Of a stretch of DNA of 64,000 nt, positions 1 through 9,506 are shown piece by piece (position 1 is the stretch's first letter; each line of letters starts with the position of its first letter). The translations under genes were made by a program, and so were the position numbers. Below the pieces are notes generated by a model. That model was not told the DNA's origin and did no database searches. It saw only the letters and a program-made list of their open reading frames with translations. Origin of the DNA: Brevundimonas sp. (GTDB taxonomy: Bacteria > Pseudomonadota > Alphaproteobacteria > Caulobacterales > Caulobacteraceae); assembly GCF_027487935.1 (NCBI RefSeq), contig NZ_JAIYCP010000019.1, positions 39,980-103,979 of the forward strand, given 5' to 3'.

Positions 1-191
1 CATCGCGCCCCGGCTCACGGCGACCGGAAATATGCAGGGCCCTCCGGGGGCCTCGCTCGCGAGAGGTTGAAACGTGCATCGGTTGACGCCGCGTCGCCTA
101 AGATGTCATTCCGCGCCTGAAACATTGCGTGATGCCACGCAAGGGAGGCCACGGCGGCGCAGATCGCCGGGCGACGTTCAGGAGAGTGATA

Positions 192-2039
192 GTGACCGCA
201 TCCGCCATCCAGGGCCTTCACCCGGCTCCCACCCGACATGCCGGCCTGATCGCCTGGGTCGAGCAGATCGCTGCCCTGACCAAGCCTGCGCGGGTTCATT
301 GGTGCGACGGTTCGGAGGCCGAGAAGGCCGCCATCGTCGCCGATCTGATCGGCAAGGGCACCCTGCGCGAGCTCGACCAGACCAAACGCCCCGGCTGCTA
401 CTACGCGGCCTCGGACCCCAAGGACGTCGCCCGCGTCGAGAGCCGGACCTTCATCTGCTCGGCCGACAAGGTCGATGCCGGCCCGACCAACAACTGGTCC
501 GACCCGGTCGAGATGCGCGCCCGCCTGAATGGCCTGTTCGACGGCTGTATGGCCGGCCGGACGATGTATGTGGTGCCTTTCTCCATGGGGCCCCTGGGCT
601 CGGAGCTCAGCGCCCTCGGCGTCGAGATCACCGACAGCGGCTATGTCGCCATCTCCATGGGGATTATGACCCGCATGGGCCAGCCGGTGCTGGACCTGAT
701 GGGCGACGCCGGCGTCTTCGTGCCGGCCGTCCACACGCTTGGTGCCCCGCTGGCCGAGGGCCAGGCGGACGTGCCGTGGCCCTGCAACGAGGACAAGTGG
801 ATCGTCCACTATCCCGAAACCCGCGAGATCTGGTCCTACGGTTCGGGCTATGGCGGCAACGCCCTGCTTGGCAAGAAATGCTACGCCCTGCGCATCGCCT
901 CGGTCATGGCCCGCGACGAGGGCTGGCTGGCCGAGCATATGCTGATCCTCAAGCTGACCGATCCGAAGGGTCGTGCCAAATACGTCGCCGCCGCCTTCCC
1001 CTCCGCCTGCGGCAAGACCAACCTCGCCATGCTCCAGCCGACCATCCCTGGCTGGAAGGCCGAGACGATCGGCGACGACATCGCCTGGATGCGCTTCGGC
1101 GACGACGGCCGCCTGTACGCCGTGAACCCGGAAGCGGGCTTCTTCGGCGTCGCCCCGGGCACGAGCCGCAACACCAACGGCAACGCCCTCGCCACGATGG
1201 CGACCAATACGGTCTTCACCAACACGGCTCTGACCGCCGACAACGACGTCTGGTGGGAAGGACTCTCCAAGTTGGCCCCCGAGGGCCTGACCAACTGGAA
1301 GGGCGTCGCCCACGACCCGGCCTCGGGCGAGCCTGCGGCCCACGCCAACGCCCGCTTCGCCGCCCCCGCCTCGCAATGCCCGACCATCGCGCCCGAGTGG
1401 GAAGACCCCAGGGGCGTGCCGATCGACGCCATCCTGTTCGGCGGCCGCCGCGCCTCGGCCGTGCCGCTGGTGACGGAAGCCTTCGACTGGGAGCACGGCG
1501 TGTTCATGGGCTCGTCGGTCGCCTCGGAAGGCACCGCCGCCGCCGAAAACGCCATCGGCACCCTGCGCCGCGACCCCTTCGCCATGCTGCCCTTCTGCGG
1601 CTACAACATGGGCGACTATTTCGCCCACTGGCTCTCGATGGGCGGCAAGACCGAGGCGGCCAAGCTGCCGCGCCTCTACTTCGTCAACTGGTTCCGCAAG
1701 AACGAGGAAGGTCAGTTCGTCTGGCCCGGCTTCGGCGACAATGCCCGCGTCCTGAAATGGATTGCCGAACGCCTCGACGGCGAGGCGGGGGCTGTTGAGA
1801 CGCCGGTCGGCCTCGTCCCGAGCCGCGCGGCTCTGGATCTGTCAGGGCTGACCTTGTCCGACGCGGATCTGTCGATCCTGCTCGACGTCGACGCCGACGT
1901 CTGGGCCGAGGAAGCCGCCCTGATCCCGGACTTCTATGCGCAGTTCGGTGACCGTCTGCCCGCGGCGCTGTGGGATCAGCACGCGGCTCTCACCGCCCGT
2001 ATCGGCGGCGCCCGCGCTGCCGCCATCGCCGCCGAGTAG
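192..2039 (+). CDS. pckG: Phosphoenolpyruvate carboxykinase (GTP)
   Basis: Converts oxaloacetate plus GTP to phosphoenolpyruvate, the entry step of gluconeogenesis, in the cytosol. The 615-residue product has the normal length of the GTP family. The P-loop/kinase-1a motif FPSACGKTN at residues 269-277 contains the hyper-reactive Cys273 typical of GTP-type PEPCK; the ATP-type enzyme lacks it. I chose the GTG at 192 because a GGAG lies at 181-184 and family members begin close to this point; an in-frame ATG at 129 would add 21 residues of unlikely sequence. Upstream 1-191 shows no other gene. The next gene on the same strand starts 46 nt downstream. Identification is secure; the start is likely. 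Confidence 0.95.
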   Translation: MTASAIQGLHPAPTRHAGLIAWVEQIAALTKPARVHWCDGSEAEKAAIVADLIGKGTLRELDQTKRPGCYYAASDPKDVARVESRTFICSADKVDAGPTNNWSDPVEMRARLNGLFDGCMAGRTMYVVPFSMGPLGSELSALGVEITDSGYVAISMGIMTRMGQPVLDLMGDAGVFVPAVHTLGAPLAEGQADVPWPCNEDKWIVHYPETREIWSYGSGYGGNALLGKKCYALRIASVMARDEGWLAEHMLILKLTDPKGRAKYVAAAFPSACGKTNLAMLQPTIPGWKAETIGDDIAWMRFGDDGRLYAVNPEAGFFGVAPGTSRNTNGNALATMATNTVFTNTALTADNDVWWEGLSKLAPEGLTNWKGVAHDPASGEPAAHANARFAAPASQCPTIAPEWEDPRGVPIDAILFGGRRASAVPLVTEAFDWEHGVFMGSSVASEGTAAAENAIGTLRRDPFAMLPFCGYNMGDYFAHWLSMGGKTEAAKLPRLYFVNWFRKNEEGQFVWPGFGDNARVLKWIAERLDGEAGAVETPVGLVPSRAALDLSGLTLSDADLSILLDVDADVWAEEAALIPDFYAQFGDRLPAALWDQHAALTARIGGARAAAIAAE

Positions 2040-2085
2040 CGATCGCGACTTGCATTCGGAGTGCGGGCGGTCGATCTGATCGCCC

Positions 2086-3096
2086 GTGGCTTCCTCTCCT
2101 GATGTGATCGTGATCGGCGCCGGCGTGCTAGGCCTCTGCACGGCGGCCGAGCTGGCTGCGCGCGGCCATGCGGTGACGGTCATCGATCCCGGTGCTCCGA
2201 ACGCCTCCTCCATCGCTGCCGGGATGATCGCTCCGGCGCTGGAATCCCTGCTGGACGACGTCACCGCCGATCGCGCCGCCTTGCTCAGGCGCGCTCGCGA
2301 CCTATGGCCGGCCTTTGCGGAGGCGCATGATCTGAACCTCTTGCGCGAAGGTGCGGACTGGCGTGGCGAGGCCGCGGCTGATGCTGTGCTTCGTCTCCGC
2401 TCGCTCGGCTTTGACGCCCGCGGACACGGGAACGTCCTGATTACACCGGATGACTGGCGCATAGAGGTGGCTTCGGCCCTCAAGGCGCTGGCGCGGACAC
2501 CGGGTCTGACGATGGTGCGGGGCGAGGTCTCGCGCCTGACGGCTGACGCGCGCCATTGGCGGGTCCAGTCGGGCGATGGCCGCGTCTGGTTCTGCGCCAC
2601 CCTGATCCTCGCCACAGGGGCCAGCGAGGCGATCGCGGGCCTGCCCGTCTCCGTCGCCGCCGGGGTGTCCGCGATCACGCCGATCCGGGGCCAACTGACC
2701 TTCGTTTCCACGGCAGCCCCGTCCCGAGTGATCAGAGGCCCCGGCGTCTATGTCGCACCCTGTGACGGCGGCGTGGTCATCGGCGCCACCATGGAGCCCG
2801 GACGCCGCGACCTCGATCCTGATCCTGCAGAGGCCGGTCGGCAGGTCGCGGCCGGTCTGGCGCTTCTGGCGGCAACGGGCGAGCCCGGTCCGACCCGGGT
2901 CGGTATCCGCGGGGCGACCGCTGACGGGCTTCCGTTGGCGGGACTGTCGGGTGAACCGGGCCTGCACCTAGCCCTGGCCCCGCGTCGGAACGGTTGGCTG
3001 ATGGGGCCCCTGGTCGCCCGGGTCGCGGCGGATGGAATCGAAGGCAGGCCGCCCCTGGCGGACGCCGCCGCCCTCGATCCGCGCCGGTTCGCCTGA
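2086..3096 (+). CDS. FAD-dependent oxidoreductase, ThiO/DadA-like (DAO family)
   Basis: A 336-residue FAD enzyme starting at GTG. The N-terminal dinucleotide-binding motif VIGAGVLG (about residues 9-16) is followed by the SSIAAGMIAP segment seen in glycine oxidase/D-amino-acid oxidase relatives. The C-terminal part carries RPIRGQ-like (TPIRGQLTF) and RNGWLMGPLVA segments characteristic of ThiO-type enzymes. The family oxidises amines or amino acids with O2 as acceptor. No thiamine genes are nearby, so a ThiO role in thiazole synthesis is not supported by context; its substrate is unknown. It abuts the convergent tonB gene with no intergenic bases. Confidence 0.75.
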   Translation: MASSPDVIVIGAGVLGLCTAAELAARGHAVTVIDPGAPNASSIAAGMIAPALESLLDDVTADRAALLRRARDLWPAFAEAHDLNLLREGADWRGEAAADAVLRLRSLGFDARGHGNVLITPDDWRIEVASALKALARTPGLTMVRGEVSRLTADARHWRVQSGDGRVWFCATLILATGASEAIAGLPVSVAAGVSAITPIRGQLTFVSTAAPSRVIRGPGVYVAPCDGGVVIGATMEPGRRDLDPDPAEAGRQVAAGLALLAATGEPGPTRVGIRGATADGLPLAGLSGEPGLHLALAPRRNGWLMGPLVARVAADGIEGRPPLADAAALDPRRFA

Positions 3097-3825
3097 TCAG
3101 TCTTCCGGCGGGGCGAAGCGCAGGTTGATGTTCACACGCGAGCCTTCCGCCGCCCCGTTGACGGTGCGGGGATTGACCCGGAAATGCCGGGACAGGCCTT
3201 GCGCCGCCCGACCGAAGCCGTAGCCGCCGGGTGTCTCACTCTGGACGTTGCAATCGGTCACGGCCCCTGTGGGCAGGACGAGACAGTTCAGGGAGGCCGA
3301 TCCCGCCATGCCTGCAGCGATCGCGCGCTCCGGGTAGGCCCGCATCAGCTGGTCGGCTGAGGGCTGGCGCGACCAGCTGGGATTGCGGATGACCGCCGCT
3401 GGAAGCGCCGGAGCGGACTCGGCCGTGCTGTTCGGGATAGGGGCCGGAACCTCTGTATCGAAGGTCAGAACCGTGCCTTCGGTCGGCTTTGTGTCAGTCA
3501 TCACAGCCGTGAAGGTTTCCGTTGGCGTGAGTGGCCGCGGCGTATCGTTGAGCGTAGGATTCGGGGCCGGCGGCGTCTCCGACGGGGTCACCGGCTCGGG
3601 CGGCTTTGGCCGATAGTTGAAGACCTCGATGATCGGGCCCTCAGGGCGTTCGGGAGCAAGTGGCATCTCGAACCGCTGATAGTAGATGGCCGTCCCGATA
3701 CCGACGTGAGCCGCAACGACAATGCCGACGGCCACCCAGGTCGTCCGGGACCACCGGGGTGCTCTGCGTTCGTTATAGTCTATGGGGCTCACCAGTCCGG
3801 GGCCGCCTGCTGTCTTGGTCATCAT
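3097..3825 (-). CDS. TonB-family energy transducer
   Basis: Links the proton-motive force of ExbB/ExbD to outer-membrane receptors. Visible parts, in order: a short cytoplasmic N terminus, one membrane anchor at about residues 28-48 (VAVGIVVAAHVGIGTAIYY), a Pro-rich periplasmic stretch (PKPPEPVTPSETPPAP and following), and a C-terminal TonB domain with the YPERAIAAGMAGSASLNC motif and a FRVNPRTVNG strand. An in-frame GTG lies at 3834, but the AGGGA there is too close to it and is well spaced for the ATG at 3825, so I use 3825 (242 aa). No exbB/exbD adjoin. It could energise the TonB-dependent receptor of the island, but that is inference. Confidence 0.85.
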   Translation of the reverse strand: MMTKTAGGPGLVSPIDYNERRAPRWSRTTWVAVGIVVAAHVGIGTAIYYQRFEMPLAPERPEGPIIEVFNYRPKPPEPVTPSETPPAPNPTLNDTPRPLTPTETFTAVMTDTKPTEGTVLTFDTEVPAPIPNSTAESAPALPAAVIRNPSWSRQPSADQLMRAYPERAIAAGMAGSASLNCLVLPTGAVTDCNVQSETPGGYGFGRAAQGLSRHFRVNPRTVNGAAEGSRVNINLRFAPPED

Positions 3826-3982
3826 GGCCGTCACATCCCTGTTTGTCGCCGTCCCCGAAGCGCCCCATGATGAAGTTGAGCGCTGACGTTACGGCAGGTT
3901 TGGGGCAGGGCCCGCCTTGAAAGCGCCACGGTGGGACGGGGATCGACGGGAGGTTAACGAGTTGTGGGCGCGCGGCGCGTCG

Positions 3983-3997
3983 TTAAGATTCGATTAA
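3983..3997. promoter_or_regulatory. CtrA-type box TTAA-N7-TTAA
   Basis: TTAAGATTCGATTAA is an exact match to the CtrA consensus TTAA-N7-TTAA of Caulobacterales. It lies 26 nt before the transglycosylase start, inside an AT-richer stretch of the tonB/transglycosylase intergenic region. CtrA controls flagellar, pilus and division genes in this order. Binding is inferred from the motif only. Confidence 0.6.
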
Positions 3998-4022
3998 CCA
4001 TAGGCGTCCACCTTTACGGTCC

Positions 4023-4820
4023 ATGAATGTCGGACCGATTCCATCTACTGGCGGGGTTGAGGCTGCCATTCGGCGCGCCTCGAACGCGACGGGTGTGGAC
4101 GCTGATTTTCTTGTCCGAACGGCACGGCGCGAGAGCGCGATGAACCCGTCGGCAAGGGCCCGGACCTCTTCGGCAGCGGGCCTTTTCCAGTTTATTGAAC
4201 AGACCTGGCTTGGCACGGTCAAAGCCCACGGTGCCAAGCATGGCTACGGGCAGTACGCTGACCTGATCTATCGCAGCGGGGACGGGCGCTGGCGTGTCGA
4301 GGGCTCGGCACGCAATGTCGTGCTGGACCTCCGTTTCGATCCTCAGGCGGCCTCTACCATGGCGGCGGAACTGACGGCGTCGAATGCGGCCTATCTGCGA
4401 GGCCGGTCCGGGCGCGAGCCCGGAGCCGGAGACCTCTATGCCGCGCATTTTCTGGGGCCGGGGGGGGCAGCCCAGCTGATGGATGCCATGGAGCGCCGGC
4501 CCGGGGCCAGTGCCGTTGCTCTGTTCCCGGAGGCAGCTGCGGCCAACCGGTCCATATTCTACCGCGACGGTCGGCCCGCGACTGTGGCCGAGGTGCATGC
4601 CAACCTCCAGCGCAGCGCCGGACAAGGGGCACCGGCCTCAGCGGCGGGCTCGCCGCAAGGGGGCGTGGATCTGGGTCAGCGGGACCAGATGCTGGCGGCA
4701 CGGCTTGATCGCTTGAAGCAGGACCAAAGCCTGTTGGCTCTGCTCATGGGGCAGGACGGCGACGGGAAGGGCGGCGGCTTCGGTGGGGCTTTCGCTCCGG
4801 AAGCAAGCAGGAACATCTGA
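4023..4820 (+). CDS. Lytic transglycosylase (SLT domain), PleA-like
   Basis: Cleaves peptidoglycan, probably for assembly of an envelope-spanning machine. Residues about 10-175 form an SLT/muramidase-like domain: TARRESAMNPSARA with candidate catalytic Glu37, then SSAAGLFQFIEQTWL and AAHFLGPGGAAQLM. The C-terminal third is low in complexity and ends in a Gly-rich tail. No classical signal peptide is visible, which is also true of some flagellar transglycosylases. The perfect CtrA box just upstream fits a cell-cycle or flagellar role, and Caulobacter PleA is the obvious comparison; orthology was not tested. A DUF2336 gene follows on the same strand after 75 nt. Confidence 0.75.
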   Translation: MNVGPIPSTGGVEAAIRRASNATGVDADFLVRTARRESAMNPSARARTSSAAGLFQFIEQTWLGTVKAHGAKHGYGQYADLIYRSGDGRWRVEGSARNVVLDLRFDPQAASTMAAELTASNAAYLRGRSGREPGAGDLYAAHFLGPGGAAQLMDAMERRPGASAVALFPEAAAANRSIFYRDGRPATVAEVHANLQRSAGQGAPASAAGSPQGGVDLGQRDQMLAARLDRLKQDQSLLALLMGQDGDGKGGGFGGAFAPEASRNI

Positions 4821-4895
4821 TCCCGAATGCGGTGATGGTGAACCGTCCGTTAAGGATGTCGGGCCGATGTTGTCAGTCGATTACTGGATCCGCCG

Positions 4896-6038
4896 ATGAC
4901 CGCCTACCGCGCCCGCTTGACCGAGACCGACATTCGCCGCCTGATCAAGGCGACTGATGCGGATGAGCGCGCCGCCGCCACCCATAAGCTGTGCCGCAGC
5001 ATGGACAAGGCTGAGCTCCAAGGCGAGGATCGCGAGTCAGCGCAGAAGATTCTTCGAATGCTGGCTCAGGATGCCGCTGAACTGGTTCGGCGGGCCATGG
5101 CGGTGACGCTGAAGTCGTCTGATCTGATTCCGCGTGATGTTGCCCGCAAGCTGGCGGCCGATGTCGACAGCGTCGCACTTCCCGTGATTGGTTTTTCACC
5201 GGCCTTTCTGGATGAAGATCTGATCGAGATTGTCTGGGCAGGATCCCCTTTGCGGCAGGTGGCGGTGGCGGGGCGTCCCGGAGTTGGCCGCGATGTAGCG
5301 AAAGCCCTGGCCGAGCTTGGCTGCGAGCAGGCCGTTCGAATGCTCGCGGCCAATGACAACGCCGATGTGGCAGAATCGGCACTGGCGCGCTGTATCGACC
5401 GCTTCGGGGATTCACCCGAGATTGTCGCTGCTCTCGCCTATCGTCAGGTGTTGCCCTTGTCCGTCACCGAACGGCTGGTGGAGCTGGCTTCCGAATCCGT
5501 TCGCGAGCATCTCGTCACCCGCCACGCGGTGGCACCGGAGACCGCGATCCGGCTTGCCGCCTTCGCTCGCGAGCGCGCCACGGTCGATCTGGTCGACCAG
5601 GCTTCGAACCATGGGGACCTGCCGCAGTTCGTCGCCGGTCTGAACGCTCGCCGTGTCCTGACAGCTTCGCTGCTCCTCAGGGCCGTGGCGCGGGGTCAAA
5701 TGGCCTTGTTCGAGCATGGGGTGGCGGAGCTGGCCGGTACACCGCATGCCCGGGCCTGGCTGATGATCCATGATGCCGGTCCCTTGGGGCTGAAGGCAAT
5801 CTATGATCGGGCAGGGCTGCCGCCGCGCCTCTTTCAGGCCTATCGCGCCGGAGTCGATACCTGGCGAGCGCTGCAGGCAGAAGGCGCGGACACCTCGGGA
5901 GACGGGTTTCGACATCAGATGCTGGAGCGGTTCCTGACCCAACGTCCGAACGCATCCCGGGAGGATCTGGCCTATCTGATGGAGCGGCTGGATCATGAGC
6001 CCCCGACAGAGAGGGCTCAGAGCAGGGTCGCCGCCTGA
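4896..6038 (+). CDS. DUF2336 domain protein (copy 1)
   Basis: A soluble, all-helical 380-residue protein with the HEAT-like pattern of DUF2336: repeated helices with FSPAFLDEDLIEIV, VAVAGRPGVGRDVAKAL and TASLLLRAVARGQMALFEHGVAELA. No catalytic motif or membrane segment is visible. DUF2336 proteins are common in Caulobacterales and their function is poorly defined. A second member lies at 7455-8633 and shares these three landmarks, so the two look like paralogues. A TTAAGG half-box lies about 45 nt upstream of the start. An Hpt signalling gene follows on the opposite strand. Confidence 0.8.
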   Translation: MTAYRARLTETDIRRLIKATDADERAAATHKLCRSMDKAELQGEDRESAQKILRMLAQDAAELVRRAMAVTLKSSDLIPRDVARKLAADVDSVALPVIGFSPAFLDEDLIEIVWAGSPLRQVAVAGRPGVGRDVAKALAELGCEQAVRMLAANDNADVAESALARCIDRFGDSPEIVAALAYRQVLPLSVTERLVELASESVREHLVTRHAVAPETAIRLAAFARERATVDLVDQASNHGDLPQFVAGLNARRVLTASLLLRAVARGQMALFEHGVAELAGTPHARAWLMIHDAGPLGLKAIYDRAGLPPRLFQAYRAGVDTWRALQAEGADTSGDGFRHQMLERFLTQRPNASREDLAYLMERLDHEPPTERAQSRVAA

Positions 6039-6044
6039 TATCAG

Positions 6045-6068
6045 GACGCCTGCCCGTTTGCAGGCGTC
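6045..6068. terminator. Hairpin between convergent genes
   Basis: A perfect 9-bp stem GACGCCTGC/GCAGGCGTC with a 6-nt loop lies between the stop of the DUF2336 gene and the stop of the convergent Hpt gene. No T-run follows on either strand, so this is a probable transcription-end hairpin rather than a textbook intrinsic terminator. Confidence 0.45.
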
Positions 6069-6096
6069 AGCATCGCCTTGAGCCCTTCAGCGACTC

Positions 6097-6573
6097 TCAC
6101 CTCAAATGCTCTGTAACCCGCGCTTCCAGCGTTTCCGCCAGCATCTTGCCGGTCGGGTGATCGTCGGTCTGGATCTCATCGCGAACGACGGCCTTGATGG
6201 CGTCAATATGGGCGTCGAGCAGTACCATGGGGGCCGCCATACGCTTGGCCGGATCGTCCATCATCTTGCAAAGGGAGCCCGCCAGGCGCGTTACCAGCGG
6301 GTATTGATAGGTGCTGCCCAGCCCCTTCAGATCATGGGCGCGGAAATAGAGGGCTTCGGCCGTAGCGGGATTATAGCCGGAGTCGCGAATATCAGCCCGG
6401 GCGCCGTCAAGCTTCTCGAGCTCGTCTTGCAGCCATTGTCCAAACTGGGACGACATTGCCTGCAGGGCCTGTTCGGCCTTGGCAATTGCCCCGGCATCGA
6501 TACCCCCAAAGCTTCCACCGACCTTCATACGGAGGGTATTGGGCGGGCGAATGACCTGGGCCGGATTGCTCAC
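6097..6573 (-). CDS. Histidine phosphotransfer (Hpt) protein
   Basis: A 158-residue single-domain Hpt protein that would relay phosphate between a hybrid kinase and a response regulator. The motif AHDLKGLGSTYQYPLVTRLAGSL has the phospho-acceptor candidate His80 within HDLKG, set in helices at about 68-100, with a further helix at 110-130. The open frame extends to a GTG at 6615, but the GTG at 6573 has AGGAG six nt upstream and the longer start has none, so I use 6573. No cognate kinase is adjacent. ShpA of Caulobacter is a possible counterpart; this is not established here. Confidence 0.75.
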   Translation of the reverse strand: MSNPAQVIRPPNTLRMKVGGSFGGIDAGAIAKAEQALQAMSSQFGQWLQDELEKLDGARADIRDSGYNPATAEALYFRAHDLKGLGSTYQYPLVTRLAGSLCKMMDDPAKRMAAPMVLLDAHIDAIKAVVRDEIQTDDHPTGKMLAETLEARVTEHLR

Positions 6574-6640
6574 GAATGACTCCTGCGTACGAACTGCCGG
6601 AACCCTCGCACTCACGTCATTAAAAAGGGGTGCATGGTCG

Positions 6641-7423
6641 TCAGGACGCGAACTGCTCCGCGAGGACCCGCTCCTCGAAAGAACGGCCTGCGTCGAACAG
6701 CATCGTCAGGGCGATGTCACGGCGCTCATGCACCTCAACCCGGGAGACGGATCGGACCTCGAGATCATCAGCGGTGGCGCTGACTGGCCGCTTCCCTGAC
6801 TCCAGCACCTCGAAACAGACTTTCGATTGGTGCGGCAGCAGGGCCCCCCGCCAACGCCGGGGGCGGAAGGCGCTGATCGGGGTCAGGGCCAGCACCCGGG
6901 AGTCGAGAGGAATGATCGGCCCGTGAGCCGAAAGATTGTAAGCGGTCGATCCCGCCGCGGTAGCAAGCAGGCATCCGTCGCAAGACAGCTCATCAAGCCG
7001 CACGCGACCGTCAACCTTGATCCGCAGTTTTGCGCTCTGTCGAGTTTGGCGAAGGAGCGAAACCTCATTGATCGCCAGGCCGCTGTGGGCCTGCCCGGCT
7101 TCGGTCCATGCGTCCATCTGTAGCGGATGGATCACCGCGCGCCCGGCCCCCGCCAGCCGCTCGATGAGGCCTTCCTCCTCGAAATCGTTCATCAGAAAGC
7201 CGACCGAGCCCCGGTTCATGCCGAACACAGGGGTTCCCAGATCCATGACCGTGTGCAGGGTCTCCAGCATGAAGCCGTCACCGCCCAGCGCCACAATCAC
7301 GTCGGCGTCGACGCGATCAATCGAGCCATATCGGGCAATCAGTCGGTCACGCGCCGTCTGGGCCTCGGGTCGATCCGAGGCGACGAAGGCGATGCGGGCA
7401 GGGGCCAGATCTGGTTCGGTCAC
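6641..7423 (-). CDS. nadK: NAD kinase
   Basis: Phosphorylates NAD to NADP in the cytosol. The GGDG motif at residues 47-50 ([16 protein letters not shown]), the NRGSVGFL segment and the AINEVSLLR motif are diagnostic. The C-terminal part has the [17 protein letters not shown] substrate-binding segment. Length (about 260 aa) is usual for bacterial NAD kinases. The start is uncertain: TTG at 7435 and GTG at 7423 are both possible and neither has a clear Shine-Dalgarno; I prefer GTG 7423 because the domain begins a few residues later. It lies 31 nt after the DUF2336 copy 2 gene on the same strand, so the two are probably cotranscribed. Confidence 0.92.
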   Translation of the reverse strand: MTEPDLAPARIAFVASDRPEAQTARDRLIARYGSIDRVDADVIVALGGDGFMLETLHTVMDLGTPVFGMNRGSVGFLMNDFEEEGLIERLAGAGRAVIHPLQMDAWTEAGQAHSGLAINEVSLLRQTRQSAKLRIKVDGRVRLDELSCDGCLLATAAGSTAYNLSAHGPIIPLDSRVLALTPISAFRPRRWRGALLPHQSKVCFEVLESGKRPVSATADDLEVRSVSRVEVHERRDIALTMLFDAGRSFEERVLAEQFAS

Positions 7424-7454
7424 GAAACCACGCAAGCCGAGGCCGACGACGAAG

Positions 7455-8633
7455 TCAAACGACGGTTCGCTGTTGGTCTTGGCTGGCAGCCATCAACGCC
7501 TTGAAAGCCCGGCTGGCTGAACCTTGGGACAGGGCCCCTCGAAGCCAGACAGGCTCGCCCTGGTCGCCGGGCAGGAAATCGTTGAATTTGCGCAACTCGG
7601 CCAACAAGGTCGGAAACACCGCCCGATCGATCCCGACTGCGGCGCAAGCGTAGTAGAGCGCTTCTGGTGACGGTGCTGAAAGTGCCCGGCGAACCTGCTC
7701 ATCCGTGAAGCCACCCAAAGCGGACAGACCGTGCGCAAAAAGGCTCAACCGTTTTTCGCGGACGGCCCGGATCAGGAGACCAGCTCGCAACTGCCCGGCC
7801 GCCTGCAGTTTGTTGATCAGTCGCCGCTCCATCTCATCGCGCTCGCCCTGATCTACGGCGGCCTTTGCAGGGGGCGGGGGATGCACAATACCGCCAACGA
7901 CCTCATTAACAGCCGCTCCCAAGGCCTGCTCATCAACGTTGAAACGGGCAACGATCGATTGGCGCAAGGCCGTCCCGACCCACTGGTACATCTGCTCTGC
8001 CAGCGCTTCAGTCAGCCGGGGATGGCGGGTGAGCGGCCCACGCAAGGCTGCGATTCGACGTGAGTGTTCAACCAGCCGCCGTACGCCCTCCAAGCTGATC
8101 CCGGCTGAATGATTGGTCGACAGTGCCATGAGCACAGCGGGCTCGGCCTGGTCGATAACGGCATCCGCCACCCGACCGCTGATCCCCGGGCGGCGCGCCA
8201 CAGCGATCTGATGTTCCAGCGATGCCTCGATCAGCACGCGCAACAGGTCGTCATCCTGGAGGACAGGGCTGCACTCGAGGATTGGCCGGGCGATTTCGAT
8301 CTCGTCCAGCGCCAGAAGATTCACCAGCGCGGCGGGAGCCCATTCCGCGTGGGCCAGCCTTTCCGAAAGCGCCTTTCGCACCTCTCGCTCGGCACGACGG
8401 GCGAGTGTGAGAAATACCTCGCCAAGGACCGATGACAGCTCTTCGGACGGAGGGCTGCTGTCACAGAGCGCCGCAACGCCCAGCAAGAGGCGCTGGCGGG
8501 CTTCGGTGCTGGAATTCCGGGCCAAAGCCAATAGCTCGCTTGGCCGCGGCGCGGCATCTGCGTTGCGACTGGCGGGCACGGGCTGAACGAGTACCACGGG
8601 CGTCTCCGGCGCGCCGGTAACGAGCCGGCACAT
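7455..8633 (-). CDS. DUF2336 domain protein (copy 2)
   Basis: A 392-residue all-helical protein of the DUF2336 family with no signal peptide. Landmarks shared with the copy at 4896-6038 are [33 protein letters not shown] and [25 protein letters not shown]. The frame opens with TTG at 8639, but ATG at 8633 is a better start. A near-consensus CtrA box lies about 20-35 nt upstream. It is probably cotranscribed with nadK. Its molecular function is unknown. Confidence 0.8.
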   Translation of the reverse strand: MCRLVTGAPETPVVLVQPVPASRNADAAPRPSELLALARNSSTEARQRLLLGVAALCDSSPPSEELSSVLGEVFLTLARRAEREVRKALSERLAHAEWAPAALVNLLALDEIEIARPILECSPVLQDDDLLRVLIEASLEHQIAVARRPGISGRVADAVIDQAEPAVLMALSTNHSAGISLEGVRRLVEHSRRIAALRGPLTRHPRLTEALAEQMYQWVGTALRQSIVARFNVDEQALGAAVNEVVGGIVHPPPPAKAAVDQGERDEMERRLINKLQAAGQLRAGLLIRAVREKRLSLFAHGLSALGGFTDEQVRRALSAPSPEALYYACAAVGIDRAVFPTLLAELRKFNDFLPGDQGEPVWLRGALSQGSASRAFKALMAASQDQQRTVV

Positions 8634-8654
8634 TTTCAACTAGTCCGGGCCCCA

Positions 8655-8669
8655 CTAAGACTGGGTTAA
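8655..8669. promoter_or_regulatory. Near-consensus CtrA box
   Basis: CTAA-GACTGGG-TTAA (TTAA-N7-TTAG on the other strand) differs by one base from the TTAA-N7-TTAA consensus. It lies in the divergent region between DUF2336 copy 2 (start 8633) and the class II aldolase gene (start 8742). Binding is an inference from sequence. Confidence 0.4.
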
Positions 8670-8741
8670 CGGAAGCTGAATCTTGACGTCGGCTCCGCGC
8701 GGCGCGAGCGTACGCGGAGAAGTAGCATAAGGGACCAAGGC

Positions 8742-9506
8742 ATGGCTGACAGTGCGGCTGTTTCATTGAAAACCAGTGTGTCCGAGGCGGAGTGGTCCGC
8801 CCGTGTAGAGCTGGCGGCGCTTTATCGTCTGGTGGCGCTGCATGGGTGGGACGACATGATCTTCACCCACATCTCGGCCCGCGTGCCCGGGCCGGAACAC
8901 CATTTTCTGATCAACCCCTATGGCTGGTACTTCGAGGAGATGACCGCCTCCTGCCTGGTCAAGGTCGACCTGGAGGGCAATATCGTTCAGGACACGACCA
9001 GCTTCATCAACCCGGCCGGTTTCACCATCCATTCGGCGATTCATGGAGCGCGCGAGGATGCGCATTACGTCATCCACCTTCACACAGTGGCCGGTGTCGG
9101 GGTGGCGGCTCAGAAGGAAGGCCTGCTGCCGATTGGCCAGAACGCCTGCCTGCTTCAACATCAGGTCGCCTACCATGGCTACGAGGGCCTGGCGCTGAAC
9201 CATGAAGAACGCGCACGACTTGTGGAGGATCTGGGCGACAAGCCGCTCATGCTGTTGCGCAACCACGGTACGCTCGCGGTTGGCCAGACGGCCGCGGCAG
9301 CCTGGATCGGGATGTTTTTCCTTGAGCGGGCCTGTGCCCAGCAGGTAGCGGCCCTGTCCGGCGGGCGGAAGCATGTGCTTTTTGCGCCTGAGGCCGCCCA
9401 GGCAGAAACGAAGGAACAGGGTCGGGGAATCGGCCTTGTCGCTGGCCTGGCCTGGCCGGGTGCCTTGCGTATGCTGGACCGTAAATCGCCGGGCTATGCC
9501 GTGTGA
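8742..9506 (+). CDS. Class II aldolase/adducin family protein
   Basis: A 254-residue member of the class II aldolase/adducin fold. Zinc-ligand histidines are visible in VIHLHTVAG and in LLRNHGTLAVG, and the substrate loop INPAGFTIHSAIH is typical. Relatives include fuculose- and ribulose-phosphate aldolases and many uncharacterised members. No sugar-phosphate pathway genes adjoin, so the substrate is unknown. Its TGA overlaps the GTG start of the next gene by four nt, implying translational coupling. Confidence 0.8.
   Translation: MADSAAVSLKTSVSEAEWSARVELAALYRLVALHGWDDMIFTHISARVPGPEHHFLINPYGWYFEEMTASCLVKVDLEGNIVQDTTSFINPAGFTIHSAIHGAREDAHYVIHLHTVAGVGVAAQKEGLLPIGQNACLLQHQVAYHGYEGLALNHEERARLVEDLGDKPLMLLRNHGTLAVGQTAAAAWIGMFFLERACAQQVAALSGGRKHVLFAPEAAQAETKEQGRGIGLVAGLAWPGALRMLDRKSPGYAV

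Noticed and set aside
15..1628. 537-aa open frame on the minus strand
   Set aside because: It is antisense to pckG, whose identity is certain; long antisense frames are common in high-GC DNA.
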